The notes beneath the pieces are model-generated. The model saw only the letters and a list, made by a program, of their open reading frames with translations, searched no databases and had not been told where the DNA came from. This document shows, piece by piece, positions 44,634 through 54,588 of a DNA stretch of 64,000 nt. Position numbers and translations under genes: made by a program. This DNA comes from Lichenibacterium dinghuense (GTDB lineage Bacteria; Pseudomonadota; Alphaproteobacteria; Rhizobiales; Beijerinckiaceae): the NCBI RefSeq assembly GCF_021730615.1, contig NZ_JAJLMN010000001.1, positions 4,599,501-4,663,500 of the forward strand. The letters run 5' to 3'. The number at the start of each line of letters is the position of its first letter. Position 1 is the stretch's first letter.

Positions 44634-45898
44634 GAACCCTGTTCCGCTTCCTCGTCGTCCTCGCGCTGATCGTCGGCGCGGCCGTGGGCGTGGGCGCCTT
44701 CGTGCCGGCGTCGCGCCCCGCGCTCCGGGCGGGGCTCGACCGGGCCGGCCTCGGCGCCGAGGCCGCGCGCTGGCTGCCCGCGGACCGGGCCGCGCCGACG
44801 GTCGCCGCCGCGCCGCTGCCGCCCGCCGTCAGCGTCGTGCGCGCGGCGAACCGCGAGTTCCGCGACCGCCTGTCCGTGTCCGGCACGCTGGTGGCCCGCG
44901 AGGAGGCCATGGTGGGCCCGCAGATCGACGGGCTGCGCATCACCGAACTGCTCGCCGACGACGGCGACCGCGTCGCCAAGGGGCAGGTGCTGGCCCGGCT
45001 CGACCGATCCCAGCTCGACGCCCTGGCGGCGCAGAGCGACGCCGCCCTGGCGCGGGCCGACGCCGCCGTGGCGCAGGCGCAGAACGCCATCCAGCAGTTC
45101 ACCGCCACGGACGCCCAGGCGCAGGCCGACTATTCGCGCGCCACGCGGCTCGAATCCGGCGTCATCTCGCAGTCGGCGCTCGACAGCCGCGCGTCCGCGG
45201 CCCGCGCCTCGACGGCGCAGCTCGCCGGCGCCCGCTCGGCCCTGGCGGTGGCCGAGGCCGACCGGCGGGCCCAGCAGGCGAACCGCCGCGAGCTCGACGT
45301 CCGCATCGGACGCACCGAGGTGCGCGCGCCCGTGGCCGGCGTGGTGAGCCGCCGTTCGGCCCGCCTCGGCGCCCTGTCGTCGAGCGGCGGCGACGCCCTG
45401 TTCCGCATCACCGAGGACGGCGCCGTCGACCTCGACGCCGAGGTGCCCGAGGACGCGCTGGCGCGCGTGAGGCTCGGGATGGGCGCCAGCGTCAAGGCGT
45501 CCGGCGCCTCCGCGGCCGTGCCCGGCACCGTGCGGCTCATCTCCAGCGAGATCGACCGCGCGAGCCGCCTCGGCCACGTCCGCATCGCGCTCGGCGCCGA
45601 TCCCGCGGCGCGCATCGGCGCCTTCGCGACCGGCGTCATCGCCATATCCAAGCGCGACGGCGTGGCCGTGCCCGCCTCCGCCCTGGCGGGGCAGGACGGC
45701 GACTGGTCGGTCGACCTCGTGGGCGCCGACAACCGCATCGTCCAGCGCGCCGTCGAGCGCGGCCTGTCCGACGGCGCTGAGGTCGAGATCACCGGCGGGC
45801 TCGCGGCCGGCGACCGCGTGGTGGCGCGCGCCGCCGCCTTCCTCCGGGCGGGCGACCTCGTCCGGCCCCTGCCGCTCGACGTCGAGGCCAGCCGATGA
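44630..45898 (+). CDS. RND efflux periplasmic adaptor (membrane fusion protein)
   Basis: A 422-residue MFP. After a signal anchor (FRFLVVLALIVGAAVGVGAFV) it shows the lipoyl halves (GPQIDGLRITELLADDGDRVAKGQVLARLD and RTEVRAPVAGVVSRR), an alpha-helical hairpin between them (Ala/Gln-rich, residues ~130-210) and a beta-barrel with EVEITGGLAAGDRVV at the end. TTG start overlaps the tetR stop. It bridges the RND pump to an outer-membrane channel, which is not encoded here. Confidence 0.9.
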   Translation: MRTLFRFLVVLALIVGAAVGVGAFVPASRPALRAGLDRAGLGAEAARWLPADRAAPTVAAAPLPPAVSVVRAANREFRDRLSVSGTLVAREEAMVGPQIDGLRITELLADDGDRVAKGQVLARLDRSQLDALAAQSDAALARADAAVAQAQNAIQQFTATDAQAQADYSRATRLESGVISQSALDSRASAARASTAQLAGARSALAVAEADRRAQQANRRELDVRIGRTEVRAPVAGVVSRRSARLGALSSSGGDALFRITEDGAVDLDAEVPEDALARVRLGMGASVKASGASAAVPGTVRLISSEIDRASRLGHVRIALGADPAARIGAFATGVIAISKRDGVAVPASALAGQDGDWSVDLVGADNRIVQRAVERGLSDGAEVEITGGLAAGDRVVARAAAFLRAGDLVRPLPLDVEASR

Positions 45899-48800
45899 GC
45901 CTGCCCATCTCGGCCTGGTCGATCCGCCGGCCGATGCCGGCCCTGGTCGGCTTCGCGGTGCTCGTGATCCTCGGGTTCGTGGCCTTCCGCGCGCTGCCCG
46001 TGACGCGCCTGCCCAACATCGACATCCCGATCGTGCAGATCGCGATCACCCAGTCGGGCGCGGCGCCGGCGGAGCTCGAAACGCAGGTCACCAAGAAGGT
46101 CGAGGACGCCGTCGCCGGCGTGCCGGGGATCTGGCACATCCTGTCCAAGGTGTCGGACGGCGCGTCCACGACGACGATCCAGTTCGACATCGGCACGCCG
46201 GTCGACCGCGCCCTCAACGACGTGAAGGATCAGATCTCCAAGATCCGCGCCCAGCTGCCCCGCACCATCGACGAGCCCATCGTCCAGCGCTTCGACGTCG
46301 AGGGCCTGCCCATCGTCACCTACGCGGTGTCGTCCAACGACCGGACCACCGAGCAGGTGTCGTGGTTCGTGGACGACACGGTCGCGCGCGAGCTGCAGAC
46401 CATCCGCGGCGTCGGCCAGGTGACGCGCTCGGGCGGCGTCGACCGCGAGATCCGCGTGTCGCTGAACCCCAACAAGCTGCTGGCGCTCGGCGTCACGGCC
46501 GCCTCCGTGTCGGCGCAGCTCCGCGCCACCAACGTCGACCTCGCGGGCGGACGCGGCGAGATCGCCGGCCAGGAGCAGGCGATCCGCACGCTGGCCGGCA
46601 CTCGCACGGTGCAGGACCTCGCGGCCCTGCCGATCGTGATCGGCGGCGGTCGCCACGCCCGGCTCGACGAACTCGGCACGGTGACGGACGACGCGGCCGA
46701 GCCCCGCAGCTTCGCCTCGCTCGACGGGCGGCCCGTGGTGTCCTTCGGGGTCACGCGCGCCAAGGGCGCCAGCGACGCCGAGGTGGCCCAGAAGGTCGCG
46801 GCGCGGATCGCCGCGCTCGTGGCCGCCCACCCCGCCTACGCCATCACCCGCGTCGACAACCAGGTCGACTACACGGTCGGCAACTACCATTCCGCGATGG
46901 AAAGCCTCGTCGAGGGTGCCGTGCTGGCGATCGTCGTGGTGCTGGTCTTCCTTCGCGACATCCGCGCCACGATCGTGGCCGGCATCGCTCTGCCGCTCTC
47001 CGCCATCCCGACCTTCTGGCTGATGGGCATGCTGGGCTTCTCGCTCAACGCCGTCAGCCTGCTCGCCATCACGCTCGTCACCGGCATCCTGGTCGACGAC
47101 GCTATCGTGGAGATCGAGAACATCGTCCGCCACATGCGGATGGGGAAGTCGGCCTACCGGGCCTCGCTGGAGGCCGCCGACGAGATCGGCCTCGCCGTGA
47201 TCGCCATCTCCATGACGATCGTGGCGGTCTTCGCGCCCGTGAGCTTCATGGGCGGCATCCCGGGCCAGTACTTCAAGCAGTTCGGCCTGACGGTGGCGAT
47301 CGCGGTCTTCTTCTCGCTGATCGTGGCGCGCCTCGTCACGCCGGTGGTGGCCGCCTACTTCCTGCGCCCGCACGGCTCCGGCATGGTGGCCGAGGGCCGC
47401 ATCCTGCGCTCCTATTCGGCGCTGGTGCGCTGGTCGGTGGACCACCGCTGGGTCACGCTGGGGGCGGGCCTCGCGCTCTTCGCGCTGTCGCTGTGGTCGA
47501 CCACGCTGCTGCCCTCGGGCCTGATCCCGGCCGAGGACACCGGGCGGTCCCTCCTCGCGATCGAACTGCCGCCGGGCTCGCGCCTGGCCGACACCGAGGC
47601 CGTGACGCGCTCCATCACCGAGAAGATCCGCACAATCCCCGAGGTCGAATCCGTGCTGGTCTACGGCGGCCAGGTGCTCGGCGACTCGGCCGAGGTGCGC
47701 AAGGCGACGCTGGTGATCCGCCTCAGCCACAAGAGCAAGCGCACGATCGGCCAGAAGGCGATCCAGGACGAGATCACCCGCGACGTCGAGACCGTGCCCG
47801 ACATTCGCTTCTGGTTCCTGAAGGACAACGGCCAGCGCGACCTCCAGCTCACCCTCGCGGGCGCCGACATCGCCCAGATCGACGACACGGCCAACCAGCT
47901 CGCCAGCGAGATGCGCACCGTGCCGATCCTGGTGAACCCGCGCTCCACCGCCGACCTCGACCGGCCGGAGCTGGAGATCGTGCCGAAATCCGGCCTGGCG
48001 GCCGACCTCGGCCTGTCGACCGAGGCCCTGAGCGAGACGATCCGGGTCGCGACGCTGGGCGACATCGACGCCAACCTCGCCAAGTTCAACGCCGGCGACC
48101 GCCTGATCCCGATCCGCGTCGAGCTCGACCGCGAGGCGCGCTCGCGGCTCGACGTGCTGAAGGGCCTGCGGGTGCCCACCGCCAAGGGCAGCGTGCCGCT
48201 GTCGGCGGTCGCGGATTTCGTGGTCGGGCAGGGGCCGACCGCGATCAGCCGCTACGACCGCGCCCGCCGCGTGACCGTGGAGGCCGACCTCGCCGGCAAC
48301 CACCCGCTCGGTGAGGGCATCGCCGCCGTGATGGCGCTGCCCACGGCCAAGAACCTGCCCAAAGGGGTGAGCTTCCGCCAGTCGGGCGACGCCGAGATCA
48401 TGGCGGAGGTCTTCTCCGGCTTCGCGCTCGCCATCGGGGCGGGGCTGATGATGGTCTACGGCGTGCTGATCCTGCTGTTCGGCTCCTTCACGCAGCCGAT
48501 CACCATCCTGTTCTCGCTGCCGCTGTCGGTCGGCGGCGCCATCCTGGCGCTGCTCGTCACCGGCAATCCCATCTCGATGCCGGTGGTGATCGGCATCCTG
48601 ATGCTGATGGGCATCGTGACCAAGAACGCCATCATGCTGGTCGACTTCGCGGTGGAGGAGATCCGGCGGGGCACGCCGCGGCGCGAAGCGCTGGTGGAGG
48701 CGGGCCGCAAGCGCGCGCGGCCCATCGTGATGACCACCATCGCCATGGTGGCCGGCATGGTGCCCTCGGCCTTCGCGTTCGGCGACGGCGGCGAGTTCCG

Positions 48801-49014
48801 GGCCCCCATGGCCATCGCGGTGATCGGCGGACTGATCGTGTCGACCGTGCTGTCGCTGGTCTTCGTGCCGGCGGTCTTCACCGTGCTCGACGACGCCGGG
48901 CGGCTCCTGGGCCGGCTGTTCGGCCGCTTCGTCGGCGCGGCGGACGAGCCCGAGGCGGCCGTCGCCGGGCCGCAGGCGCTGCGCCGGCCGGACTATCCGC
49001 AGGCGGCGGAGTAG
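45895..49014 (+). CDS. RND multidrug efflux transporter permease (HAE1/AcrB type)
   Basis: A 1039-residue proton-driven exporter with 12 membrane helices and two large periplasmic loops. Seen: WSIRRPMPALVGFAVLVILG (helix 1), GILVDDAIVEIENIVRHM (helix 4 with the paired Asp of the proton relay), and the mirrored GIVTKNAIMLVDFAVEE in the second half. It starts inside the adaptor stop (ATGA). Substrates cannot be inferred, and TolC is likely supplied from elsewhere. Confidence 0.95.
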   Translation: MSLPISAWSIRRPMPALVGFAVLVILGFVAFRALPVTRLPNIDIPIVQIAITQSGAAPAELETQVTKKVEDAVAGVPGIWHILSKVSDGASTTTIQFDIGTPVDRALNDVKDQISKIRAQLPRTIDEPIVQRFDVEGLPIVTYAVSSNDRTTEQVSWFVDDTVARELQTIRGVGQVTRSGGVDREIRVSLNPNKLLALGVTAASVSAQLRATNVDLAGGRGEIAGQEQAIRTLAGTRTVQDLAALPIVIGGGRHARLDELGTVTDDAAEPRSFASLDGRPVVSFGVTRAKGASDAEVAQKVAARIAALVAAHPAYAITRVDNQVDYTVGNYHSAMESLVEGAVLAIVVVLVFLRDIRATIVAGIALPLSAIPTFWLMGMLGFSLNAVSLLAITLVTGILVDDAIVEIENIVRHMRMGKSAYRASLEAADEIGLAVIAISMTIVAVFAPVSFMGGIPGQYFKQFGLTVAIAVFFSLIVARLVTPVVAAYFLRPHGSGMVAEGRILRSYSALVRWSVDHRWVTLGAGLALFALSLWSTTLLPSGLIPAEDTGRSLLAIELPPGSRLADTEAVTRSITEKIRTIPEVESVLVYGGQVLGDSAEVRKATLVIRLSHKSKRTIGQKAIQDEITRDVETVPDIRFWFLKDNGQRDLQLTLAGADIAQIDDTANQLASEMRTVPILVNPRSTADLDRPELEIVPKSGLAADLGLSTEALSETIRVATLGDIDANLAKFNAGDRLIPIRVELDREARSRLDVLKGLRVPTAKGSVPLSAVADFVVGQGPTAISRYDRARRVTVEADLAGNHPLGEGIAAVMALPTAKNLPKGVSFRQSGDAEIMAEVFSGFALAIGAGLMMVYGVLILLFGSFTQPITILFSLPLSVGGAILALLVTGNPISMPVVIGILMLMGIVTKNAIMLVDFAVEEIRRGTPRREALVEAGRKRARPIVMTTIAMVAGMVPSAFAFGDGGEFRAPMAIAVIGGLIVSTVLSLVFVPAVFTVLDDAGRLLGRLFGRFVGAADEPEAAVAGPQALRRPDYPQAAE

Positions 49015-49035
49015 GCGGACGAACCGCGGCTCGGT

Positions 49036-49138
49036 GTCATCCCGGCCTTGAGCCGGGATCCCGTCGGTCCGACCGGGCACGGCCTGTAGAGGTTCAGCCC
49101 AGCCGCACCGCTGGATCCCGGCTCGAGGCCGGGATGAC
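49036..49138. repeat. Inverted-repeat element between efflux operon and era
   Basis: Arms GTCATCCCGGCCTTGAGCCG... (49036-49062) and GGATCCCGGCTCGAGGCC... (49113-49138) are near-perfect reverse complements of about 26 bases, separated by ~50 bases. This belongs to a dispersed palindromic sequence type (ending in CCGGGATGAC) common in intergenic DNA of Rhizobiales. Between convergent genes it may also act as a transcript end. It encodes no protein. Confidence 0.7.
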
Positions 49139-49206
49139 GGGCCGAGAGCATGAGGCAGACCGGCCGGACCCGCGACCGCTCGGGCCACACGGGAAAGCGT
49201 CCGGCC

Positions 49207-50136
49207 TCAGCCCTTCCCCTTCGGGAATTCCAGCCCCATGCCGCGGAAGCGCTCGGGGTCGTCGAGCCAGTTCTCGCGGACCTTGACGTGCAGGAACAGG
49301 TGCACCTCGCACTCGGCCGCCTCGCCGATGTCGCGGCGCGCCGCCTTGCCGATCGCCTTCAGCGTCTGGCCGCCCTCGCCGATGACGATCTTCTTGTGCC
49401 CCTCGCGGGTCACGAAGATGGATTGCTCGATGCGGGCCGAGCCGTCGGGCCGGGTGGTCCAGCTGTCGGTCTCGACCGTGGTCTGGTAGGGCAGCTCCTC
49501 GTGGAGGCGCTCGAACATCTTCTCGCGGGTGATCTCGGCCGCGAAGAGCCTGAGAGGCGCGTCGGTGACCTGGTCGGCGGGGTAGAGCCAGGGGCCCGCC
49601 GGCATGCTCTCGCCGAGCACCTCGAGGAACTTCGGCACGCCGTGGCCGCGCAGGGCCGACACCATGAACGTGTCGGCGAAGGCGAGCCTCGCGTTAACGG
49701 CCTCGGCGAGCTTGAGCAGCTTCTCGACCTCGACCGTGTCGATCTTGTTCAGCACGAGGTAGCGCTTGGCGCGGCTCTCGGCCATGCGGTCGAGGATCGC
49801 CTCGCTGCCCTCGTCGAGCCCCTTGCGGGCGTCGAGCAGCAGCGCCACCGCGTCCGCGTCGCCGCCCGCGCCCCAGGCGGCCTGTACCATGGCCCGGTCG
49901 AGCCGGCGCTTCGGCGCGAAGATGCCGGGCGTGTCGACGAAGATCACCTGCGACGATCCCGCGACCGCGATGCCGCGCACGGGCGCGCGCGTGGTCTGCA
50001 CCTTGCGCGACACGATCGACACCTTGGAGCCCACGAGGGCGTTGATCAGCGTCGACTTGCCGGCGTTGGGCACGCCGATCAGCGCCGCGAAGCCGCAGCG
50101 CGTGGGCGCGCCCGTCGGGGCGGGGGCGTCTGTCAT
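49207..50136 (-). CDS. era: GTPase Era
   Basis: A 309-residue GTPase that assists 30S ribosome assembly by binding the 3' end of 16S rRNA. G1 is GVPNAGKS, G3 is DTPG, G4 is NKID; the C-terminal KH domain carries GEGGQTLKAIGKAARRDI. The ATG overlaps the rnc stop (ATGA), as in most alphaproteobacteria (lepB-rnc-era). Confidence 0.96.
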   Translation of the reverse strand: MTDAPAPTGAPTRCGFAALIGVPNAGKSTLINALVGSKVSIVSRKVQTTRAPVRGIAVAGSSQVIFVDTPGIFAPKRRLDRAMVQAAWGAGGDADAVALLLDARKGLDEGSEAILDRMAESRAKRYLVLNKIDTVEVEKLLKLAEAVNARLAFADTFMVSALRGHGVPKFLEVLGESMPAGPWLYPADQVTDAPLRLFAAEITREKMFERLHEELPYQTTVETDSWTTRPDGSARIEQSIFVTREGHKKIVIGEGGQTLKAIGKAARRDIGEAAECEVHLFLHVKVRENWLDDPERFRGMGLEFPKGKG

Positions 50137-50879
50137 GGCTCGTTCTCTGATGCCGTCGTCGGCGGTGAGGGCGGCAGCGGGCCGAAGCCCTCGCGGCCCA
50201 TGAGGGCTTCGGCGGCAGCCTGCTCCGCCAGCCGCTTCGATGTGCCGATGCCGTCGGCCGGCGCCAGCCCTTCCACGGCCACGGCGACGACGAAGCGCGG
50301 CGCGTGGTCGGGGCCGCTGCGGCCGGTCTCGCTGTAGGTGGGCGTCGGCTTGCCCCGCGCCTGCGCCCATTCCTGCAGCGCGGTCTTGGGGTCCTGCAGC
50401 GCGCGGCGGGGCGCCATCATGCGGGGCGCCCAGGCGCGGCGCACCAGGGCGGCCGCGACCTCGAAGCCGCCGTCGACGAAGACCGCGCCGATGATCGCCT
50501 CGCACACGTCGCCGAGGATCGCCTGGCGGCCGCGGCCGCCCGACTGGACCTCGCCGGGGCCGAGGCGCAGGTAGGGCCCGACGTCCCAGGCGGTCGCCAC
50601 CTCGGCGCAGCTTTCGCGCCGCACGAGGTCGGCCAGCCGGCGCGACATCTCGCCCTCGGTGGCGTGGGGGAACTCGGCGTAGAGCATGGCCGAGACGGCG
50701 AGGCCGAGCACGCGGTCGCCGAGGAACTCCAGCCGCTGGTAGCTCTGCGCGCGGGCGTTGCCGCCCTGCACCCCCGAAATGTGGGTGAGGGCCGTGCCGA
50801 GCAGCTCCGCCTTGGCGAAGCGGTGGCCGAGCGCCTCTTCCAGCCCCGAGCGATCGGCCCGTCCGGCGTGGCGGCTCAT
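50133..50879 (-). CDS. rnc: Ribonuclease III
   Basis: A 248-residue double-strand-specific RNase for rRNA processing and mRNA turnover. The signature YQRLEFLGDRVLGL is the catalytic motif with Glu/Asp; DVCEAIIGAVFVDGG is the second acidic site. The C-terminal double-strand RNA-binding domain runs from ~DPKTALQEWAQ to KRLAEQAAAEALM. Overlaps lepB upstream and era downstream by ATGA junctions. Confidence 0.96.
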   Translation of the reverse strand: MSRHAGRADRSGLEEALGHRFAKAELLGTALTHISGVQGGNARAQSYQRLEFLGDRVLGLAVSAMLYAEFPHATEGEMSRRLADLVRRESCAEVATAWDVGPYLRLGPGEVQSGGRGRQAILGDVCEAIIGAVFVDGGFEVAAALVRRAWAPRMMAPRRALQDPKTALQEWAQARGKPTPTYSETGRSGPDHAPRFVVAVAVEGLAPADGIGTSKRLAEQAAAEALMGREGFGPLPPSPPTTASENEP

Positions 50880-51673
50880 CGGATCAGCGTGAAGATGCGG
50901 TTCCACCGCACGTCGGACGGCCAGCGCCAGAACTGCCAGATCGGCGTGTCGTCCTTGATCGAGAAGAAGATCAGCTCGGCCTTGCCGACAAAATTCTCGA
51001 AGGGCACGTAGCCGACGCCGCCCTGGTCGACGGGCACGCGGCTGTCGAGCGAGTTGTCGCGGTTGTCGCCCATCATGAAGTATTCGTTCGGCGGCACGGT
51101 GTAGACGTCCGTGTTGGACGCGAGGCCCCCGTCGTCGCCCTCGAGCTGGATGATCCGGTGAGTCACGCCGCCCGGCAGGGTTTCCTTGTAGGTCGGCACC
51201 TCGACGTCCTTGCCGAAGCGGTCCTTCGTGGTGATGCTCTGGGTCGGCTCGCGCGGAACCATCTGCCCGTTGATGATGAGCCGCGCGTGGGTGACCTGGA
51301 TCTTGTCGCCGGGCAGGCCAATCACGCGCTTGATGAAGTCCGTGCTGTTGTCGGACGGCGTCTTGAACACCGCGATGTCGCCGCGCTTCGGCGGCGTGCC
51401 GAAGATCCGCCCCTGGAACAGGTCTGGCCCGAACGGGAAGGAGTAGCGCGAATAGCCGTAGGCGTATTTCGACACGAACAGGTAGTCGCCGATCAACAGC
51501 GTCGGGATCAGCGAACCCGAGGGGATGTTGAAGGGTTGGAACAGGAAGGTCCGCACCACGAGAGCGATCAACAGCGCCTGAACGACGACCTTGATGGTTT
51601 CGCCGAGGCCGCCTTCCTCGGAAGCCTTGCGGCGTCGTTCGGCCTCGCCCTCGAGGCGCACGGGCTCCGTCAT
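50876..51673 (-). CDS. lepB: Signal peptidase I
   Basis: A 265-residue inner-membrane protease that removes Sec signal peptides. The single N-terminal anchor is TIKVVVQALLIALVVRTFLF; the catalytic Ser is in NIPSGSLIPTL, the Lys in DFIKRVIGLPGD, and the conserved box is MGDNRDNSLDSR. I start at the ATG of MTEPVRLEG; a longer start adds unrelated residues. First of the lepB-rnc-era set. Confidence 0.95.
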   Translation of the reverse strand: MTEPVRLEGEAERRRKASEEGGLGETIKVVVQALLIALVVRTFLFQPFNIPSGSLIPTLLIGDYLFVSKYAYGYSRYSFPFGPDLFQGRIFGTPPKRGDIAVFKTPSDNSTDFIKRVIGLPGDKIQVTHARLIINGQMVPREPTQSITTKDRFGKDVEVPTYKETLPGGVTHRIIQLEGDDGGLASNTDVYTVPPNEYFMMGDNRDNSLDSRVPVDQGGVGYVPFENFVGKAELIFFSIKDDTPIWQFWRWPSDVRWNRIFTLIR

Positions 51674-51809
51674 GGTCTGGGGTCCGATCGTCCTGTCCGG
51701 CTCGGCCGGCGATGTGCTGCGGCGCGCGGCATCCGTGCCGCGCCCCGGGATCGAGCGCATATAGCTGCACGCTCGTTGCGAGCCAAGCCCGGCCCGACGC
51801 GGCGGGCCC

Positions 51810-52208
51810 TCAGGCCGGCACCGCTTCGATCACCACGAAGGCCTGCGCGTAGGGGTGCTCGTCGGTGAGGCTGAGGTGGATCACCGCCTCGTGGCCGGCG
51901 GGCACGATGGCCTGGAGGCGCCGGAGCGCGCCGCCCGTGAGCCGCATCGTCGGCTGGCCCGAGGGACGATTGACCACGCCCATGTCGCGCCAGAACACGC
52001 CGGCGCGTAGGCCGGTGCCCAGCGCCTTAGCGCAGGCTTCCTTGGCGGCGAAGCGCTTGGCGTAGGTGCCGGCGCGGTCGGCGCGCCGCTCCGCCTTGGC
52101 GCGCTCGACCTCGGTGAAGCAGCGATGGGCAAAACGCTCCCCGTGCCGCTCCAGCACCGCGGCCAGGCGGCGGATGTCGCAGAGGTCCGATCCCACGCCG
52201 ACGATCAA
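51810..52208 (-). CDS. acpS: Holo-[acyl-carrier-protein] synthase AcpS
   Basis: A 132-residue phosphopantetheinyl transferase that activates ACP from CoA. The Mg-binding Asp is in [12 protein letters not shown] and the Glu/Lys in [32 protein letters not shown] is the C-terminal strand. In this order the gene lies between rsh and lepB, as is typical. Confidence 0.95.
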   Translation of the reverse strand: MIVGVGSDLCDIRRLAAVLERHGERFAHRCFTEVERAKAERRADRAGTYAKRFAAKEACAKALGTGLRAGVFWRDMGVVNRPSGQPTMRLTGGALRRLQAIVPAGHEAVIHLSLTDEHPYAQAFVVIEAVPA

Positions 52209-52229
52209 GGCCCCGCTCCCGGCGTCCGT

Positions 52230-54509
52230 TCAGCCATTCACCCGCTCCACGCGCGACACCGTCTTCTGGGCCCGGAGCTGCGCCACGATGGCGCCGAGCT
52301 GCTTCAGGTCCCAGACCTCGACGTCGACCAGCACCTCGCGGAAGTCGGCCGAGCGCGACATCACGCGGATGTCGTCGATGTTGCCGCCGTTGTCGCCCAC
52401 CGCGCCCGTGATGGCGGCGAGGGCGCCGGGCTCGTTGATGGCCGTGACGGCGATCTGCGCCGGGAACAGGTCCTTGCGCGCGGGGTCGATGTCCCAGCGC
52501 ACGTCGAGCCAACGCTCGGGCTGGTCGTCGAAGGCCGTGAGGGCCGGCGACTGGATCGGGTAGATCGTGATGCCCTCGCCGGGCGTGAGGATGCCGACGA
52601 TGCGGTCGCCCGGCACGGCGCCGCCGTTGGGCGCGAAGGAGACCGGCAGGTCCCCGGACTGGCCGCGGATGGGGATGGCCCGCTGGGGCCCCTGCGCGCC
52701 TTCGGGCGGGGGGGCGCTGCCCGGGACCTTGAAGCGGAAGTTCTCCGCCTTCTCCAGGCCGAACCAGCCGGGCTCGCTCGTGCCGGGCGCCGCGCCGGCC
52801 TTGCGGGGCTCGCTGATTTCGGGATGCACGGCGCGCACCACGTCGGCGGACACCAGCTCGCCGCGGCCGACGGCGGCCAGCATGTCCTCGAAGGACCCGC
52901 GGGCGAGGCGGGGCAGGGCCGCCTTCACCTTCTCCTCCGAGAAGCCCTTGCCGTTGCGCTCGAAGGCGCGTTGCAGGATCTGCCGCCCGAGGCCGGAATA
53001 TTGCGCCCTCACGGCGTTGCGGGTCGCGCGGCGGATGGCGGCGCGGGCCTTGCCGGTGGCCACGAGGCCCTCCCAGGCGGGCGGCGGCACCTGCCCCTCC
53101 GCGCAGGCGATCTCCACCTCGTCGCCGTTGGACAGCTCGGTGATCAGCGCCGCCATGCGGCCGTTGATCTTGGCGCCGACGGCCGTGTCGCCGATGCCGG
53201 TGTGGACCGCGTAGGCGAAGTCGATCGGCGTCGCGCCCTTCGGCAGGGCGATCAGCTTGCCCTTGGGCGTGAAGCAGAACACCTGGTCGTGGAACAGCTC
53301 GAGCTTGGTGTGCTCCAGGAACTCCTCGGCGCTGTCGGCGTCGGCCAGCAGGGCGATGGTGCGGCGCAGGCCCGAATAGGCGCGGCTCTCGCCCGCCGCG
53401 ATGCCGACGTCGAGCGCGCCGCCGTCCCGGCTGGCGTCCTTGTAGAGCGCGTGGGCCGCGATGCCGTTCTCGGCGAGGTCGTGCATGGCCCGCGTGCGGA
53501 TCTGCAGCTCGACGCGCTGGCGGCCCGGCCCCACGACCGTGGTGTGAATCGAGCGGTAGTCGTTCTGCTTCGGCGTCGATACGTAGTCCTTGAACCGGCC
53601 GGGCACGGCCGGCCAGCGCGTGTGCACCACGCCGAGCACGCGGTAGCAGTCCTCGATCGCGTCCACCATGACGCGGAAGCCGAAGATGTCGCTGAGCTGC
53701 TCCAGCGCGAGGTTCTTCTGCTCCATCTTGTGCCACACGGAATAGGGCTGCTTCTGCCGCCCCTTGACGCTGGCCCCGATGCCGCGCTGCGCGAGCTCGT
53801 CGGCGAGCTCGGTCTCGATCTTGGCGATGAGGGAGCCGTAGGTTTCCGTCATGTCGTCGAGCCGGGACACGATGGACTCGTGCGCTTCCGGCATCAGCGC
53901 CGCGAAGGACAGCTCCTCCAGCTCGTCGCGCATGCCCTGCATGCCCATGCGGCCCGACAGGGGCGCGTAGATGTCGAGCGTTTCCTGCGCGATGCGGGCG
54001 CGCTTGGCGACCGGCACGTGGTGCAGCGTTCGCATGTTGTGCAGGCGGTCGGCGAGCTTGACCAGCAGCACGCGGATGTCCTCCGCGATGGCGAGCAGCA
54101 GCTTGCGCAGGTTCTCGCCCTGGGCGGCCTGCTTGGACACGAGGTCGAGCCGCTTGATCTTGGTGAGGCCCTCGACGAGCGAGCCGATCTCGTCGCCGAA
54201 CAGCCGGTCGATCTCCTCGCGGGTGGCCTCGGTGTCCTCGATCGTGTCGTGCAGGATCGCTGCCACGATCGTGGCGTCGTCGAGCTTGAGGTCGATCAGG
54301 ATGGCCGCCACCTCGAGCGGGTGGGTGAAGTAGGGGTCGCCCGAGGCGCGCTTCTGCGAGCCGTGCGCCCGCATGGCGTAGACGTAGGCCCGGTTCAGCA
54401 GGTCCTCGTCGGCCTCCGGGTTGTAGCTCCGGACGCGGTCGACCAGCTCGTATTGTCGCAGGATCTTCGCGGGCCCCGGGCGGCGCGGGGCGATGGTGGC
54501 GAGCGTCAT
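52230..54509 (-). CDS. rsh: Bifunctional (p)ppGpp synthetase/hydrolase Rsh (RelA/SpoT)
   Basis: A 759-residue stringent-response enzyme. The hydrolase domain has THPLEVAAILIDLKLDD and ILHDTIEDTEAT (HD metal site). The synthetase domain has DYRSIHTTVVGPGRQRVELQIRT, then a TGS domain (FCFTPKGKLIALPKGATPIDFAYAVHT), and a C-terminal ACT domain (RVMSRSADFREVLVDVEVWD). Both catalytic sites look intact, so it should make and destroy (p)ppGpp. rpoZ is directly upstream. Confidence 0.95.
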   Translation of the reverse strand: MTLATIAPRRPGPAKILRQYELVDRVRSYNPEADEDLLNRAYVYAMRAHGSQKRASGDPYFTHPLEVAAILIDLKLDDATIVAAILHDTIEDTEATREEIDRLFGDEIGSLVEGLTKIKRLDLVSKQAAQGENLRKLLLAIAEDIRVLLVKLADRLHNMRTLHHVPVAKRARIAQETLDIYAPLSGRMGMQGMRDELEELSFAALMPEAHESIVSRLDDMTETYGSLIAKIETELADELAQRGIGASVKGRQKQPYSVWHKMEQKNLALEQLSDIFGFRVMVDAIEDCYRVLGVVHTRWPAVPGRFKDYVSTPKQNDYRSIHTTVVGPGRQRVELQIRTRAMHDLAENGIAAHALYKDASRDGGALDVGIAAGESRAYSGLRRTIALLADADSAEEFLEHTKLELFHDQVFCFTPKGKLIALPKGATPIDFAYAVHTGIGDTAVGAKINGRMAALITELSNGDEVEIACAEGQVPPPAWEGLVATGKARAAIRRATRNAVRAQYSGLGRQILQRAFERNGKGFSEEKVKAALPRLARGSFEDMLAAVGRGELVSADVVRAVHPEISEPRKAGAAPGTSEPGWFGLEKAENFRFKVPGSAPPPEGAQGPQRAIPIRGQSGDLPVSFAPNGGAVPGDRIVGILTPGEGITIYPIQSPALTAFDDQPERWLDVRWDIDPARKDLFPAQIAVTAINEPGALAAITGAVGDNGGNIDDIRVMSRSADFREVLVDVEVWDLKQLGAIVAQLRAQKTVSRVERVNG

Positions 54510-54588
54510 GCCCCCACTATCGGGCGCGCCCGCCTTCGCGGCAAGGCGGGTCGGCGACGCGCCGCGACGGCGCGTTGCCGTGCGGAGG

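Noticed and set aside
45130-49188. A 1352-codon open frame on the reverse strand opposite the RND adaptor and permease.
   Set aside because: It mirrors the codon bias of a GC-rich sense gene. The sense frame encodes a complete, motif-rich RND protein; the antisense product is a His/Arg/Asp-rich low-complexity reading.
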